Assembly: GCA_949296365.1 (NCBI GenBank)
Contig: CASFPZ010000012.1
Location: 1-54,301, forward strand
Direction of reading: 5' to 3'
Source of the DNA: an uncultured Akkermansia sp.
GTDB taxonomy: Bacteria > Verrucomicrobiota > Verrucomicrobiia > Verrucomicrobiales > Akkermansiaceae
Length of the DNA stretch: 54,301 nucleotides
Positions 17,436 through 26,968 of the stretch are shown here, piece by piece; positions within the stretch are counted from its first letter, which is position 1; each line of letters opens with the position of its first letter. A model generated the notes under the pieces. It did not search any database, was not told where the DNA came from, and was given only the letters and a program-made list of their open reading frames with translations. Made by a program: the position numbers and the translations under genes.

Positions 17436-17742
17436 GAGGGCTCGCCTCTGACGCTTTGGTACCGGACATAGATTTCTATCTTGGCCTAAGGCCCACCTTC
17501 TTTACCCTGGAAGATCGGTACGGTCTTAAAGTTTGTGAGTGTGATGGAGAAGTCCATGTGTTTCAAGGCAGATATGCTGCGGAGCTGGGGCGTTCCCTAA
17601 TTGTCTGGTGTGAACAAGCCGCCAAATTGGAAGAGGGAGAGAGATCATCCGAGAGACTACGACCGCTGGCGTTATTGTCACATCTCAGGATCTCAGCGAT
17701 CTGCTGGTAGAAGAATTGAAAAAAACTGACCAAGAGAAATAA
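17436..17742 (+). pseudogene. 3' fragment of an unidentified gene, joined to the IS remnant
   Basis: After the transposase homology ends, an open frame reads GLASDALVPDIDFYLGLRP and continues through LEDRYGLKVCECDGEVHVF to WCEQAAKLEEG. At a GAGAGAGA stretch near 17640 the natural-looking continuation is in another frame (EIIRETTTAGVIVTSQDL, then LSDLLVEELKKTDQEK and TAA at 17740-17742). A strong terminator follows after 3 bp, as expected for a true gene end. It is likely the decayed 3' end of a gene interrupted by the IS. I do not recognise the family. Confidence 0.4.
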
Positions 17743-17745
17743 AAC

Positions 17746-17787
17746 AAAAAGAGCTACCTGACTTTCGCACATCAGGTAACTCTTTTT
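17746..17787 (+). terminator. Rho-independent terminator, probably bidirectional
   Basis: A 16-bp stem with one mismatch (AAAAAGAGCTACCTGA at 17746-17761 against TCAGGTAACTCTTTTT at 17772-17787), a 10-base loop, and A and T runs at either side. It lies between the decayed plus-strand gene and the 3' end of guaA on the minus strand, so it may serve both. Confidence 0.85.
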
Positions 17788-17882
17788 CTTTGGAATAATG
17801 AAAACTGTTGCTAAATCGTCGCCACAGAGGGTATTAAGGCTCAAAAAGTTCCGTGTTTATGGGCTTTTCTCGACCTCTGAAA

Positions 17883-19406
17883 TTATTCCCATTCGATTGA
17901 GGCGGGGGGTTTGGTGGAGATATCGTAGAGGACACGGTTGATTCCCTTGACCTGATTGAGAATGGCGTTGCTGATTTCTCGGAGGAGGCTGTAGGGGAGT
18001 TCGACCCAATCAGCTGTCATAGCGTCTTCAGAGACGATGGCGCGTAGGTTGGTTGCGAATTCGTACGAACGTTCGTCGCCTTTAACGCCAACCGTCTTGA
18101 CAGGGATGAGGCCGGCATAGGCTTGCCAGATTTTATGATACCAGCCGTGTTCTTTCAGTTTACCGATAAAGATAGCATCGCATTCTCGAATGATATCGAG
18201 GCGTTCTTTGGTGACAGCCCCGGGGCAGCGGACTGCTAGTCCCGGACCGGGGAATGGGTGACGCCAGAGAATATCATGGGGAATGCCGAGAGATACGCCC
18301 AATTCGCGAACTTCGTCCTTGAACAATTCTGCAAGAGGCTCGAGCACTTTGCCTTGGGCTTGGAGTTCGAGGATTTTGCCGACGCGATTGTGGTGGGTTT
18401 TGATCGTTGAAGCTTTGGATTTGGAGTTCGAGGCGCTTTCGATGACGTCGGGGTACAAGGTGCCCTGAGCGAGCATATCTGCCGTGCCAACAGCTTGCTG
18501 GAATACTTCAACGAAGAGTTCACCGATGATCTTGCGCTTCTTCTCGGGTTCGGTAACTCCGGCTAAGGCCGAAAGAAATTGTTCTGACGCATCGACCATT
18601 TCGATTTTAACGCCCACGCGATCGAAATTGGCTCGGACTTCTTCAGCTTCATTTTTGCGAAGGAGACCGTTGTCAACAAAGATGGCTCGCGAGTTGATTC
18701 CGGCTTCGTGGAGCAACACTGCCAGAACTGTGCTGTCGACACCACCCGACACGCCGCAGACGACTTCGCGATCTCCCACGCGTTCGCGGATTTCGCGAAT
18801 CATGCGGTTTTTGAAATCGCCAATGTCAAACGGCGCCAAGTGGTCGGCTTCAGCGAGGAAATTGCGAAGGATAGTATTGCCCTCGATCGAATGCGATACT
18901 TCTGGGTGAAATTGAATGCCAAAGCATTGATTGGACCATTGCAGCGAGACTGGAACGCCCTCTTTGTTGCGGGCGATGACTTTACAGTCGTCTGAGATGC
19001 GATCGACGGTGTCTGAGTGGCTCATCCAGACCTGGGAGCAGGGCGAGACGCCTTGGTAGAGGCCTTCGCACGCACAAGGAATGAGGTCGGCGGGGCCGTA
19101 TTCTTTCTTGTTGCCCGGTTTGACTGTTCCCCCGTGTTTGATATTGAGCAATTGCATGCCGTAGCAAACGCCAAGTACAGGGACATTGAACGAGGTCAAC
19201 CAATTGTAATCAATATCGGGTGCGTCGGCGTCAGACGTGCTTTTGGGGCCGCCAGAGAGAATGATAGCGCCGGGGTCGGCGATTTGGTCGAGATCTTCGA
19301 GGGCGTAGAGTTTGGCATTGAATCCGAGTTCGCGAACGCGGCGCACAATGAGCCGCGTGTATTGAGACCCGAAATCGATGACGGCAACGATGTGTTTGTC
19401 ATCCAT
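17883..19406 (-). CDS. guaA: GMP synthase (glutamine-hydrolysing)
   Basis: A 507-residue enzyme that aminates XMP to GMP using glutamine and ATP. The N-terminal class I amidotransferase domain has the nucleophile in GVCYGMQ (about residue 80) and the FHPEVSHS histidine-glutamate (about 165-172). The ATP-pyrophosphatase domain begins with the PP-loop GVSGGVDST (about 217-225). The C-terminal dimerisation domain ends RVLYDISTKPPASIEWE, the usual terminus. It is downstream of guaB with a 39-bp gap. The 3' end of guaA is a known integration site for genomic islands, and the decayed restriction/IS region starts right beyond it. Confidence 0.98.
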   Translation of the reverse strand: MDDKHIVAVIDFGSQYTRLIVRRVRELGFNAKLYALEDLDQIADPGAIILSGGPKSTSDADAPDIDYNWLTSFNVPVLGVCYGMQLLNIKHGGTVKPGNKKEYGPADLIPCACEGLYQGVSPCSQVWMSHSDTVDRISDDCKVIARNKEGVPVSLQWSNQCFGIQFHPEVSHSIEGNTILRNFLAEADHLAPFDIGDFKNRMIREIRERVGDREVVCGVSGGVDSTVLAVLLHEAGINSRAIFVDNGLLRKNEAEEVRANFDRVGVKIEMVDASEQFLSALAGVTEPEKKRKIIGELFVEVFQQAVGTADMLAQGTLYPDVIESASNSKSKASTIKTHHNRVGKILELQAQGKVLEPLAELFKDEVRELGVSLGIPHDILWRHPFPGPGLAVRCPGAVTKERLDIIRECDAIFIGKLKEHGWYHKIWQAYAGLIPVKTVGVKGDERSYEFATNLRAIVSEDAMTADWVELPYSLLREISNAILNQVKGINRVLYDISTKPPASIEWE

Positions 19407-19445
19407 GGCAGATTAATTGACGATGTGGAATGAGAGCGACAGAGC

Positions 19446-20897
19446 TTAGCAGCTGTAGTTGATAGGTTCTTCGGTGATTTGGATGTCGTGGGGGTGGCTT
19501 TCTTTGAGTCCGCCAGAGGTGATTTGCACGAATCGCGCTTTTTCGCGGAGTTCGGCAAGGTTGGCTGCGCCGACATAACCCATACCCGAGCGGAGACCGC
19601 CCATGAGTTGGAAGGCGACATCGCCCAAAGTTCCCTTGAATGGCACGCGAGCTTCTACGCCTTCAGCGACTAATTTGCCGGAGCTGTTTTGGCCATAGCG
19701 ATCTCCGGAACCACGGCGCATGGCGCCAATGGACCCCATGCCGCGGTATTGTTTGAAGTGGCGTCCTTGGTAGTGAACCATCTTGCCTGGGCTTTCTTCT
19801 GTACCAGCGAACAGGCCACCGATCATCACGAGATCGGCGCCAATGGCTAGGGCTTTGACAATGTCGCCCGAGTAACGGATGCCTCCATCGGCAATGACCG
19901 TAACGCCAGCAGGACGCGCCACGCTAGCAACTTGCTGGATAGCTGTAAATTGAGGCATACCTACGCCCGAAATAATGCGGGTGGTGCAGATGGAACCAGG
20001 GCCAACGCCTACTTTGATAGCCTGCACGCCTGCATGGATGAGGTCGGAGGCGCCTTCAGCAGTGACGACATTGCCAGCGACGACTGGCTTGTCAGATAGT
20101 TCGCGAAGTTTGCTGACAACTTCCATGACGCGAGTCGTGTGGCCCGTGGCAGCATCGATGAAGAGCGCATCGGCGCCAGCGGCGAGCAAAGCTTTGGCGC
20201 GGTCGAGGTATTCTGGGCCGACTCCGACAGCTGCTCCGCAACGCAGGTGACCGCGAGGGTCTTTTGACGCATTGCCAAACAAGGCTCGCTTCTGAATATC
20301 TGTTTCGGTGATCAGGCCAACTAAATGCCCCGATTCGTCGACGAGAGGTAGTTTCTCGATACGATGTCTGTAGAGGATCGAACGAGCTTCTTCGATAGTC
20401 GTGGTGGGCGGGGCAGTCACTAATTGATCCAGCGGAGTCATCACGTCTCCCACTAAGGTATTGGCATAGTTGTCAATGCCGCGGATATCTCGACCCGTGA
20501 TGATGCCTTCCAGTTTGTTATTGGCATCGGTGACCGGGAATCCTGAGTACCCGTGTTCGAGCATGATTTCGTGGACTTGGGAAAGCGACATGTCGCGAGT
20601 GACCGTCAAGGGACGGGGGATAACGGCATTTTCAAAACGCTTGACGCGCGAGACCATGGCAGCCTGGACGTCAATGGGGTTGTTGCGGTGAATGACTCCT
20701 AGACCCCCTTCGCGAGCCAATGCAATGGCCAGGTCAGATTCGGTTACGGTGTCCATGGCCGCCGAAAGAACGGGAATCTTCAAATCAAATCCCGGTACGA
20801 GATGGGAACTGAGATCTGCGTCACCAGGCAAAATAGCACTCTTGCGCGGCAAGAGAAGCACATCGTCAAAACTTAAACCAAGGCTAAAATCCGGCAT
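19446..20897 (-). CDS. guaB: Inosine-5'-monophosphate dehydrogenase
   Basis: A 483-residue IMPDH that oxidises IMP to XMP with NAD, the first committed step of GMP synthesis. Catalytic loop GPGSICTTR (Cys about 299), nucleotide site [23 protein letters not shown], and the flap [18 protein letters not shown] are all visible. A Bateman module with two CBS domains (about 90-205) is inserted after the first strand. Normal length. It is the first gene of a guaB-guaA operon on the minus strand; the upstream gap to the CorC-like gene is only 91 bp. Confidence 0.98.
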   Translation of the reverse strand: MPDFSLGLSFDDVLLLPRKSAILPGDADLSSHLVPGFDLKIPVLSAAMDTVTESDLAIALAREGGLGVIHRNNPIDVQAAMVSRVKRFENAVIPRPLTVTRDMSLSQVHEIMLEHGYSGFPVTDANNKLEGIITGRDIRGIDNYANTLVGDVMTPLDQLVTAPPTTTIEEARSILYRHRIEKLPLVDESGHLVGLITETDIQKRALFGNASKDPRGHLRCGAAVGVGPEYLDRAKALLAAGADALFIDAATGHTTRVMEVVSKLRELSDKPVVAGNVVTAEGASDLIHAGVQAIKVGVGPGSICTTRIISGVGMPQFTAIQQVASVARPAGVTVIADGGIRYSGDIVKALAIGADLVMIGGLFAGTEESPGKMVHYQGRHFKQYRGMGSIGAMRRGSGDRYGQNSSGKLVAEGVEARVPFKGTLGDVAFQLMGGLRSGMGYVGAANLAELREKARFVQITSGGLKESHPHDIQITEEPINYSC

Positions 20898-20988
20898 GCG
20901 GTATGCTAGGAAATCGGATGTGTACGGTCAAGGCAAAATGATCATTCATTCTGGTTTTATGTCAAAATTGGCAGCTGTGTGCCGGTTT

Positions 20989-22296
20989 TCAGGCTTCGCT
21001 AGCGATGGCAGGGGAAGTTGAGTTGGCGGGGAGACGAGTGACGAGGACTTTGTCGATGCGGATGCCGTCCATATCGACGACTTCGAGGGAGAATCCATTC
21101 CATTCGAGGCGTTCGCCGGTATGGGGGATATGTCCCAATTGCTCGAGAATCAGTCCACCCAAGGTACTGTAATCGACCTTTGCATGATGAGTATCAAGAT
21201 GAAAATGCAGAAGGAAATGGTAGAATGGGCATTGACCATCGATTAGGCGGGTGCCGTCTGGCCGGACGATGATTTCGGCGTTTTCGCGAGGTTCTTGAAT
21301 GGCGCCGACGAGAGCTTCCAGGATATCACGGAGCGACACAATTCCTTTGATATTTCCGAATTCATCACAAACGAATGCCGATTGGATTTGCTGGCGTTTT
21401 AGTTCGTCCAGTGCGTCGTAGACCATCATGGTTTCCGGGAAGAAAGTTGGCGCTCGCAAATAATGGCTGAGGGAAAAATGATGATCGGAGGCGTCGAGAT
21501 GTTTGATGAGTTCTGAAATGTGGACGAAGCCTTTGATGTTGTCCAGGGAATTTTCGACGACTGGATATTTGCTGAATGGGTGGTTGCCGATGACAGCCAT
21601 GACCTCATGTCGGCTCATGTTGATATCCAACAAAACGAGATCGGCACGAGGCGTCATGATATCTTCCAAGTTGAGGTCACCTACGGTAAATACGCGTTCG
21701 ACAATGTGGCGCTCAGCTTCCTGGATGTCGCCACCGTTAGCGCTCTGACGCAACAATAGGCGAATCTCTTCTTCAGTAATGCAGGATTTTTCATGGTGAA
21801 TCCTCAATAACGACGACAGACAGATCGTGCTTTTGGAAAGAATCCAGACAAAAGGCGCTGTAACAATAGACAGTGTATGCATGGGAATAGCCGCCATTTT
21901 GACCATCGTATCTGGTATGCACATGCCCAGACGTTTGGGGACAAGTTCTCCGAAAACGATCGTCAGGTACGTGACGACGATGATAATGAGCGCTTGAGCA
22001 ACGTCGGCGGCCCAAACTCCTGGTATGCCAACCCAAGACAATGCCACGCTGAATTCATCAGAAAGCGTATCAGCCGATACTTTGCCGGTAAGAATACTAA
22101 TGAGGGTGATGCCTACTTGAATTGTGGATAAAGAACGTTCCGGGTTGTTGATCAATTTCAAGGCAAATTGGGCAAGAACATTCCCATGGTCGGCTTCTGA
22201 TTGAAGTTTTGTCTTCTTGGCCGATACGATGGCTAGTTCAGACATGGCTAGTGCCCCGTTTAGTAGAATGAGACAAGCTATAATAAAAAAATCCAT
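20989..22296 (-). CDS. CNNM/CorC-HlyC family membrane protein with CBS domains
   Basis: A 435-residue inner-membrane protein. The N-terminal DUF21/CNNM transmembrane domain has about three to four helices (residues 1-20, 60-80, 95-120 and 130-155). Two CBS domains follow (about 200-330, beginning TPRADLVLLDINMSRHEVM), and a C-terminal CorC_HlyC domain (about 345-425, DYSTLGGLILEQLGHIPHTGERLEWNG). Members are linked to magnesium/cobalt homeostasis; older 'hemolysin' annotations for this family are misleading. It ends 91 bp before guaB on the same strand, so it may run into that operon. Confidence 0.92.
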   Translation of the reverse strand: MDFFIIACLILLNGALAMSELAIVSAKKTKLQSEADHGNVLAQFALKLINNPERSLSTIQVGITLISILTGKVSADTLSDEFSVALSWVGIPGVWAADVAQALIIIVVTYLTIVFGELVPKRLGMCIPDTMVKMAAIPMHTLSIVTAPFVWILSKSTICLSSLLRIHHEKSCITEEEIRLLLRQSANGGDIQEAERHIVERVFTVGDLNLEDIMTPRADLVLLDINMSRHEVMAVIGNHPFSKYPVVENSLDNIKGFVHISELIKHLDASDHHFSLSHYLRAPTFFPETMMVYDALDELKRQQIQSAFVCDEFGNIKGIVSLRDILEALVGAIQEPRENAEIIVRPDGTRLIDGQCPFYHFLLHFHLDTHHAKVDYSTLGGLILEQLGHIPHTGERLEWNGFSLEVVDMDGIRIDKVLVTRLPANSTSPAIASEA

Positions 22297-22493
22297 GATT
22301 CAGAATCGACGTGGCGGCAGTGCCCCTGCTTATTCAAAAGCATTTGGTTCTGCTACCAATAACCCTACCTCATGAAACGCTACAAGTCAAAACAATAATA
22401 GAGCGCGGTTCTGCAAAATTCCTTCATGAAACAGAAAATAGGAAACATTTGTATGAAATGGGGCAATTTCCCACTTGACATCCCGCAGAAAAC

Positions 22494-22832
22494 ATGTTGG
22501 TATCTAGAGCAATGGATTTTATCAACAATGGACGAGCTCCCCGCCGATCTCCCGATTTCATCCGTCGCGAGGTGTTGGAAGTATTGTCTGGCGTTGAAAC
22601 GATTATGTTCAACGACATATTCGAACGCGTTTTGGCGGGTATGAAACAAAAGGGAATCTCAATCGGGGGAGAAGAAATTTTACGGTTGCGCATGTACGAG
22701 AAGTTGCAAACGCTGGTTGCTCAAGGAGCTTTGCGCAAACGAGGCAAAGAGTACACGGTGCTCGAGAAATTAGCTTCTATTCGAGAGGAAGAAGAGGAAA
22801 ACGGTGCTATTATGCCTAAAGGATTTATTTGA
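22494..22832 (+). CDS. Conserved-looking small hypothetical protein, possible winged helix
   Basis: A 112-residue acidic/basic protein with predicted helices and a helix-turn-helix-like middle (FNDIFERVLAGMKQKGISIGGEEILRLRMYEKLQTLVAQGALRKRGKEYTVLEK is the full core, residues about 38-92, shown here in pieces: FNDIFERVLAGMKQ, then LRMYEKLQTLV, then GALRKRGKEYTV). The last part looks like the wing of a winged-helix fold. The N-terminus may start at ATG 22494 or 22512. TTGACA at 22475-22480 could be a -35 box. No family name recognised. It stands alone between the divergent CorC-like gene and the SMR exporter. Confidence 0.5.
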   Translation: MLVSRAMDFINNGRAPRRSPDFIRREVLEVLSGVETIMFNDIFERVLAGMKQKGISIGGEEILRLRMYEKLQTLVAQGALRKRGKEYTVLEKLASIREEEEENGAIMPKGFI

Positions 22833-23079
22833 TGGGGCGGTATAGTTTGAGGTAAGGCAACTGTTTGAGAGGAGGGAGGACAAAGGGGCTAGTTTAGGTG
22901 AGTTTTTAGTTGTTGATGAGGGGTTTGAGTGTTCCTGAGACAGGAATCCTTCAAGACACGTAGGATGGATATTTTCTTGATTTGTCGGCCTGGATACCGA
23001 ATTGGAGAGATGGGCTACAGAGGTACGATGAATGGCGTTTAATTTGACTTAACCTGTAGGGATCGGTAACATACAAAGT

Positions 23080-23415
23080 ATGGCTTGGTTATATTTGATT
23101 CTTGCAGGGATTTTTGAGATTGGCTGGCCCTTAGGTTTTAAATTGTCACAGAATAGCACGACAATGGGGGCCCCTTCATGGGTGTGGATTGTTCTATCCG
23201 TCGTCTCGATGGGGTTGAGTGGATTTTTCCTGTGGGTGGCGCAGCATTCGATACCCATAGGTACAGCATATGCTGTATGGACAGGAGTTGGAGCTATTGG
23301 GACATTTGCGATTGGGATTGTGTTCTTTGGTGATTCGCACAATGTTTGGAGGCTTTTGGCAGCTACGTGCCTGGTTATTGGTATTGTCGGGCTCAAACTG
23401 GCGCCTGGACATTAA
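23080..23415 (+). CDS. Small multidrug resistance (SMR) exporter, Gdx/SugE type
   Basis: A 111-residue, four-helix inner-membrane protein. The essential Glu13 is in the first helix (ILAGIFEIGWPLGFK), and the family signature GTAYAVWTGVGAIGTFAIGI is in helix 3, which is the pattern of the Gdx (guanidinium exporter, formerly SugE) subtype rather than EmrE. It would work as an antiparallel homodimer exchanging guanidinium-like cations for protons. A single gene, with no paired SMR partner. I looked for a guanidine riboswitch in the 247 bp upstream and could not recognise one. Confidence 0.92.
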   Translation: MAWLYLILAGIFEIGWPLGFKLSQNSTTMGAPSWVWIVLSVVSMGLSGFFLWVAQHSIPIGTAYAVWTGVGAIGTFAIGIVFFGDSHNVWRLLAATCLVIGIVGLKLAPGH

Positions 23416-23434
23416 AGACTAGGAAAAATAAAAA

Positions 23435-23463
23435 ACCAGCGCGGTTTAGAGACACGCGCTGGT
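23435..23463 (-). terminator. Terminator for the phosphohexomutase gene
   Basis: A perfect 9-bp stem (ACCAGCGCG at 23435-23443 with CGCGCTGGT at 23455-23463). On the minus strand it is followed by a T-rich tail (complement of 23424-23434). It lies 28 bp beyond the stop of the mutase gene. Confidence 0.8.
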
Positions 23464-23490
23464 TGGTCAAACGACAGACGAGGGCGAAAC

Positions 23491-25434
23491 TTAATGGCCG
23501 CTTACGCGTTTATGGGCATCGGCTTCGATTTCGGCCCAGATAGCATTGAGCGTATCCTGGACTGTCTTTCGGGAAGTATTAACTTCTTCGCCAGGCTGGC
23601 CTTTCCCAAAGAAGTAGTACTTGATCTTGGGTTCGGTGCCGGATGGACGGACGGCGAATGAAAATCCGCCTTCGAGTTCCATAATAATCATGTCGGTCTT
23701 CGGGATGGAATCGCCTTCTTCATCGTAGAGGTTGCCCTTAGTGAAGTCGCGGATGCGCGTTACCTTCATGCCGTGTACTTCTTGGAGTGGGTTTTGGAGG
23801 TAGGATTGCGATAGCGCAGCAATTTTCGAAGCGCCGTCAGCACCTTCCATGACAAGCGATTTACCCATTTCGAGGTGAACGCCGTATTGCAGGAAGAGAT
23901 TGTCCAGCAAATCGGGGATCGTCTTCTTTTGCTCAGCAGCATAAGCAGCTAATTCGGCAAATAAAATGGCAGCGGCATTGGCATCTTTGTCGCGCACAAA
24001 ATCTTGCGCCAGATAGCCGTAGCTTTCTTCGCCGCCGAAGACAAAGAAGCGGCTGTATTCCAAGCGCAAAGCGCGGGTTTCGGCTTCTGACATCGACCGG
24101 TAACCAACGCGCTTATCGGCGGGAATGGCTTGCTCGTATTTGCCGAGTTTTTGGGCGATATATTTGAAACCTGTCAACACGTTGACAACTTCGATTCCGT
24201 AGTGGTGGCCGATAGAATCCTGGAGTTGCGAGGTGACGAAGGTTTTGATCATGACGGCACGAGAGCGGTTGGAGTCGTTGATCCAACCGAGATCAGTCAT
24301 TGTTTTACAACGGTACCAGGCGAGAAGAGACCCCGTCTGGTTACCCGTCAACAAGCGCATTTTGCCTGAGGCGTCGCGCACCGCCACACCCATACGGTCG
24401 CAGTCGGGGTCTGTTGCAATGACGATGTCGCGTCCGCTCTTGTCGGCTTGTTCGATCGCCAGCGTCAATGCCTCGGAGTTTTCCGGATTGGGCGATTTGA
24501 CCGTAGGGAAACGACCGTCCTGCGTGTCTTGAATTGCTACGGTTTGTACGTCGCACCCAATTTCTTTCAGCAAGGGAACAATGATGTGGCCGCCTGTACC
24601 GTGAAGATTGGAGTAAACGATTTTGGGAGCTTGCGCCGCAATGAGATCTGGACGCAGCAAAATGTTCTTGAGGCGACTGCTGTAGATGTGATCGAAGTCA
24701 CTCCCGAGTTCAGTAAGAGTGCCCTGTTGGTTAGCAGGCAGGGCTTCGTACACGTCGGACTTGAGAGCGTTGACTTCTTGGATGACCCCGATATCGTGCG
24801 GAGGTACTAATTGAGCTCCATCATCGAAATAGGCCTTGAACCCATTGTCGTGAGAAGGATTGTGACTGGCCGTCAGGACTACGCCGGTGTCGGCATTCAA
24901 CTCACGAATGGCAAATGAGATTTCTGGAGTAGCGCGAGGAGCATCAAACAAAAATGTATCGCAGCCAAGCTCAACGGCAATTTTGGCACAGTATTCGGCA
25001 AAATTTCTCGAAAAGTGGCGCGTATCGTGACCGATGACAATCCGTGGTTTGCGCGTCGAGTTTTGGGCCGCGACATGTTTTTTGACATAGATGATCAAGC
25101 CGTACATAGCACGACCAACGTTGAAGTAGTTCATGCAGGCCGAACCGATGCAAGGGAATTCAGGACGATTGTTGGGACCGCCTTGGCCTTGTTCTGCGGT
25201 CGTGACGATTTTGCCAATTGTTCGGCCGCGGAGTCCGCCAGTGCCGAATGCGAGATTTTTATAAAATCGATCGTTGAGTTCGTCCCAGGCTTGACGTTCG
25301 GCTAGTTCCTGGATGGCCGCTGGGGCAACCGGATCTTGGGTTCCGGCTAGAAAACTGGTGATATTATTGAGAGAAGATTCCAGCAGGCTGCCCGAGGCGA
25401 CAGCTTCTTGAAGGAGAGACTCTAATGGTTTCAT
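23491..25434 (-). CDS. Phosphoglucomutase/phosphomannomutase (alpha-D-phosphohexomutase)
   Basis: A 647-residue cytosolic enzyme interconverting hexose 1- and 6-phosphates. The active-site serine lies in TASHNPSHDNGFK (about residue 190). Metal-binding loop is DPDCDRMGV (about 340), the sugar-specificity loop GGEESYGYL (about 462), and the phosphate-binding loop RPSGTEPKIKYY (about 612). It is longer than PgcA-type enzymes (about 580 residues), mainly through extra N-terminal sequence and an EQGQGGPNNRPEFPCIG insertion. A role supplying glucose-1-phosphate for surface polysaccharide is plausible but not shown by the neighbours. Confidence 0.93.
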   Translation of the reverse strand: MKPLESLLQEAVASGSLLESSLNNITSFLAGTQDPVAPAAIQELAERQAWDELNDRFYKNLAFGTGGLRGRTIGKIVTTAEQGQGGPNNRPEFPCIGSACMNYFNVGRAMYGLIIYVKKHVAAQNSTRKPRIVIGHDTRHFSRNFAEYCAKIAVELGCDTFLFDAPRATPEISFAIRELNADTGVVLTASHNPSHDNGFKAYFDDGAQLVPPHDIGVIQEVNALKSDVYEALPANQQGTLTELGSDFDHIYSSRLKNILLRPDLIAAQAPKIVYSNLHGTGGHIIVPLLKEIGCDVQTVAIQDTQDGRFPTVKSPNPENSEALTLAIEQADKSGRDIVIATDPDCDRMGVAVRDASGKMRLLTGNQTGSLLAWYRCKTMTDLGWINDSNRSRAVMIKTFVTSQLQDSIGHHYGIEVVNVLTGFKYIAQKLGKYEQAIPADKRVGYRSMSEAETRALRLEYSRFFVFGGEESYGYLAQDFVRDKDANAAAILFAELAAYAAEQKKTIPDLLDNLFLQYGVHLEMGKSLVMEGADGASKIAALSQSYLQNPLQEVHGMKVTRIRDFTKGNLYDEEGDSIPKTDMIIMELEGGFSFAVRPSGTEPKIKYYFFGKGQPGEEVNTSRKTVQDTLNAIWAEIEADAHKRVSGH

Positions 25435-25757
25435 ACTGACCGGAATTTACCTTGTTCTCGATATATTGCAATCATGCATTGCAACATGATCGTAGTTCTT
25501 TCTCGTCGGTCTTGAGGGAACGGGGAATTTCTGAACTCTGGCAATCGCTGGAATCCCTAGGGAACAGGATTCTAGAAGGGTTGGGACAATGAACGATCCG
25601 CAGGATAGAGAATAGGCGAAACGCCAATAGAAAATTCTGAAAAGCAAAGATCGCAAGATAGAAACTTAGACTGACAAAAAGTCAAAATTTCTTAGCAAAT
25701 CGAGTGAAAACGAGGTTGAGAAGAGTCCCTCAACCTCGTTCGGGAACGGTGTTGCTA
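25435..25757. other. Intergenic stretch between mutase gene and GTPase operon
   Basis: Nothing coding is supported in these 323 bp. The right end holds the terminator of the GTPase operon. The remainder should contain the promoter of the mutase gene, but I see no clear -35/-10 pair. Confidence 0.4.
25709..25740 (-). terminator. Terminator of the GTPase-island operon
   Basis: A perfect 12-bp stem (AACGAGGTTGAG at 25709-25720 with CTCAACCTCGTT at 25729-25740) and 8-base loop, 18 bp beyond the last gene of the five-gene minus-strand operon. On the minus strand it is followed by TTTT. Confidence 0.8.
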
Positions 25758-26894
25758 TTAAACGACAGGGTGGCTGGAAGACCGAGTATTTTGGGGGGGC
25801 GGGGTTGATTGTTGTTGATGCTTGTTATTTTTAGGAGGGACGCTCTTTTTCTTGAGAGCGTCTAATTCTTTTTGCTGATCGTTAATTTTTTGATTGGCTG
25901 ATTTAAGGTTTTTCTCAAGTTCGCTGGATTTCTTCTTTTCGGCATCCATCTGCTTCTTCAACGAAACATTTTCTTGTCTGATCGCTTGAAGTTTTTTACT
26001 TTCTCCTTTCTTTAGATCGGCGATTTCTTTATTTTTTTGGTGAAGGTCGTTTTCTGCTTTTTTAAGTTTTCCCGACAAAGTAGCAACCTGTTTTCTAGAG
26101 GATTCAACCTGCTGTTTAAAGGATTCGAGTTCGGACTGGCCAAGCGAATAACAGATCATGCCCGTTGCGACTAAGGCGAACAGACCAGTAATATGCAGTA
26201 CGGTATGCAGGCATCCGGGTATTTTTCTTAGTGTCGATAATCGAGAGGAAGAAGGCATAGGTGGAGTTGGTTGAGGCATAGGCTGGGGAGGTTGGGTTGA
26301 AGGGTTAAGAATTTTGATGGAATACTCATTTTGTTGTTGAAAGGCTTGAATAGTATTGGTTACAAACCAATGTTCGTCTTGAAGCAGGATCTGGTAAGCT
26401 TTCTGCAATTGTTCAGCGAAATCTTTTCCTGTTCCTGTTTTGACATACGGGAATGAAATCTTTGGCGACGAGGCCTCGAAACCAGAGAGAGGGGGCGTAG
26501 TAGCTACAGAGAGAACGATGGCGTTGGCGTTCTCCGCAGCTTCCTGAATCGTTTCCCAATTGACAGCGACGAGAGCTCGATCGAGGTTGTAAAGCCCACC
26601 TGCCTGCTGGATTGTGGCCTGATTGATGAGGGATCCTACGTAATTGGATACGGGACGTTCGCCTTCTTCCTCCCACCAGTATTGGCGAACGAACATGCGG
26701 TATTGGTTGTTAACGGGTAAGTCAATGAAACATTCTTGCGCGTTTCCGTTACCATCAAGTTGATCAAAAGCATCTTGAAGTGCATGACAGGCTTCTTCTT
26801 TCAACTCTTTGGGCATTTCACCAATCACCTGAGGCGTAGAATTGAAATCTTTGCCGCCTTTGATGAGATATTGATTGATGTTAATCTGAACCAT
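25758..26894 (-). CDS. Membrane-anchored coiled-coil protein with the island's shared N-terminal domain
   Basis: A 378-residue protein, last in the GTPase operon. Residues 1-110 (INQYLIKGGKDFN, LPVNNQYRMFVRQYWWEEEG, ERPVSNYVGSLI, LDRALVAVN) match the N-terminus of the next upstream gene product closely, defining a shared domain I cannot name. A second shared region covers about 130-195 (KDFAEQLQKAYQILLQDEHWF). Then come a proline-rich linker (200-222), one membrane helix (about 236-256) and a long charged coiled coil (262-350), ending in a low-complexity Pro/Gln/Ser tail. No signal peptide, so the N-domain is probably cytosolic and the coiled coil extracytoplasmic, or the reverse. Likely works with the GTPases encoded beside it; function unknown. 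Confidence 0.75.
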   Translation of the reverse strand: MVQININQYLIKGGKDFNSTPQVIGEMPKELKEEACHALQDAFDQLDGNGNAQECFIDLPVNNQYRMFVRQYWWEEEGERPVSNYVGSLINQATIQQAGGLYNLDRALVAVNWETIQEAAENANAIVLSVATTPPLSGFEASSPKISFPYVKTGTGKDFAEQLQKAYQILLQDEHWFVTNTIQAFQQQNEYSIKILNPSTQPPQPMPQPTPPMPSSSRLSTLRKIPGCLHTVLHITGLFALVATGMICYSLGQSELESFKQQVESSRKQVATLSGKLKKAENDLHQKNKEIADLKKGESKKLQAIRQENVSLKKQMDAEKKKSSELEKNLKSANQKINDQQKELDALKKKSVPPKNNKHQQQSTPPPQNTRSSSHPVV

Positions 26895-26968
26895 AATCGT
26901 TATTCTTGAAGTTTACCTCTCAGTAAAATCCATCGACTAAGCAATAGAACCGATGAATTAACAACTTG

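Noticed and set aside
12361..17882. Direct repeats of the guaA 3' end as attachment sites flanking the island
   Set aside because: I searched by eye for the last bases of guaA to the left and found no convincing second copy.
22833..23079. Guanidine riboswitch upstream of the Gdx-type exporter
   Set aside because: None of the ykkC-type, mini-ykkC or type III sequence signatures could be found by eye in this interval.
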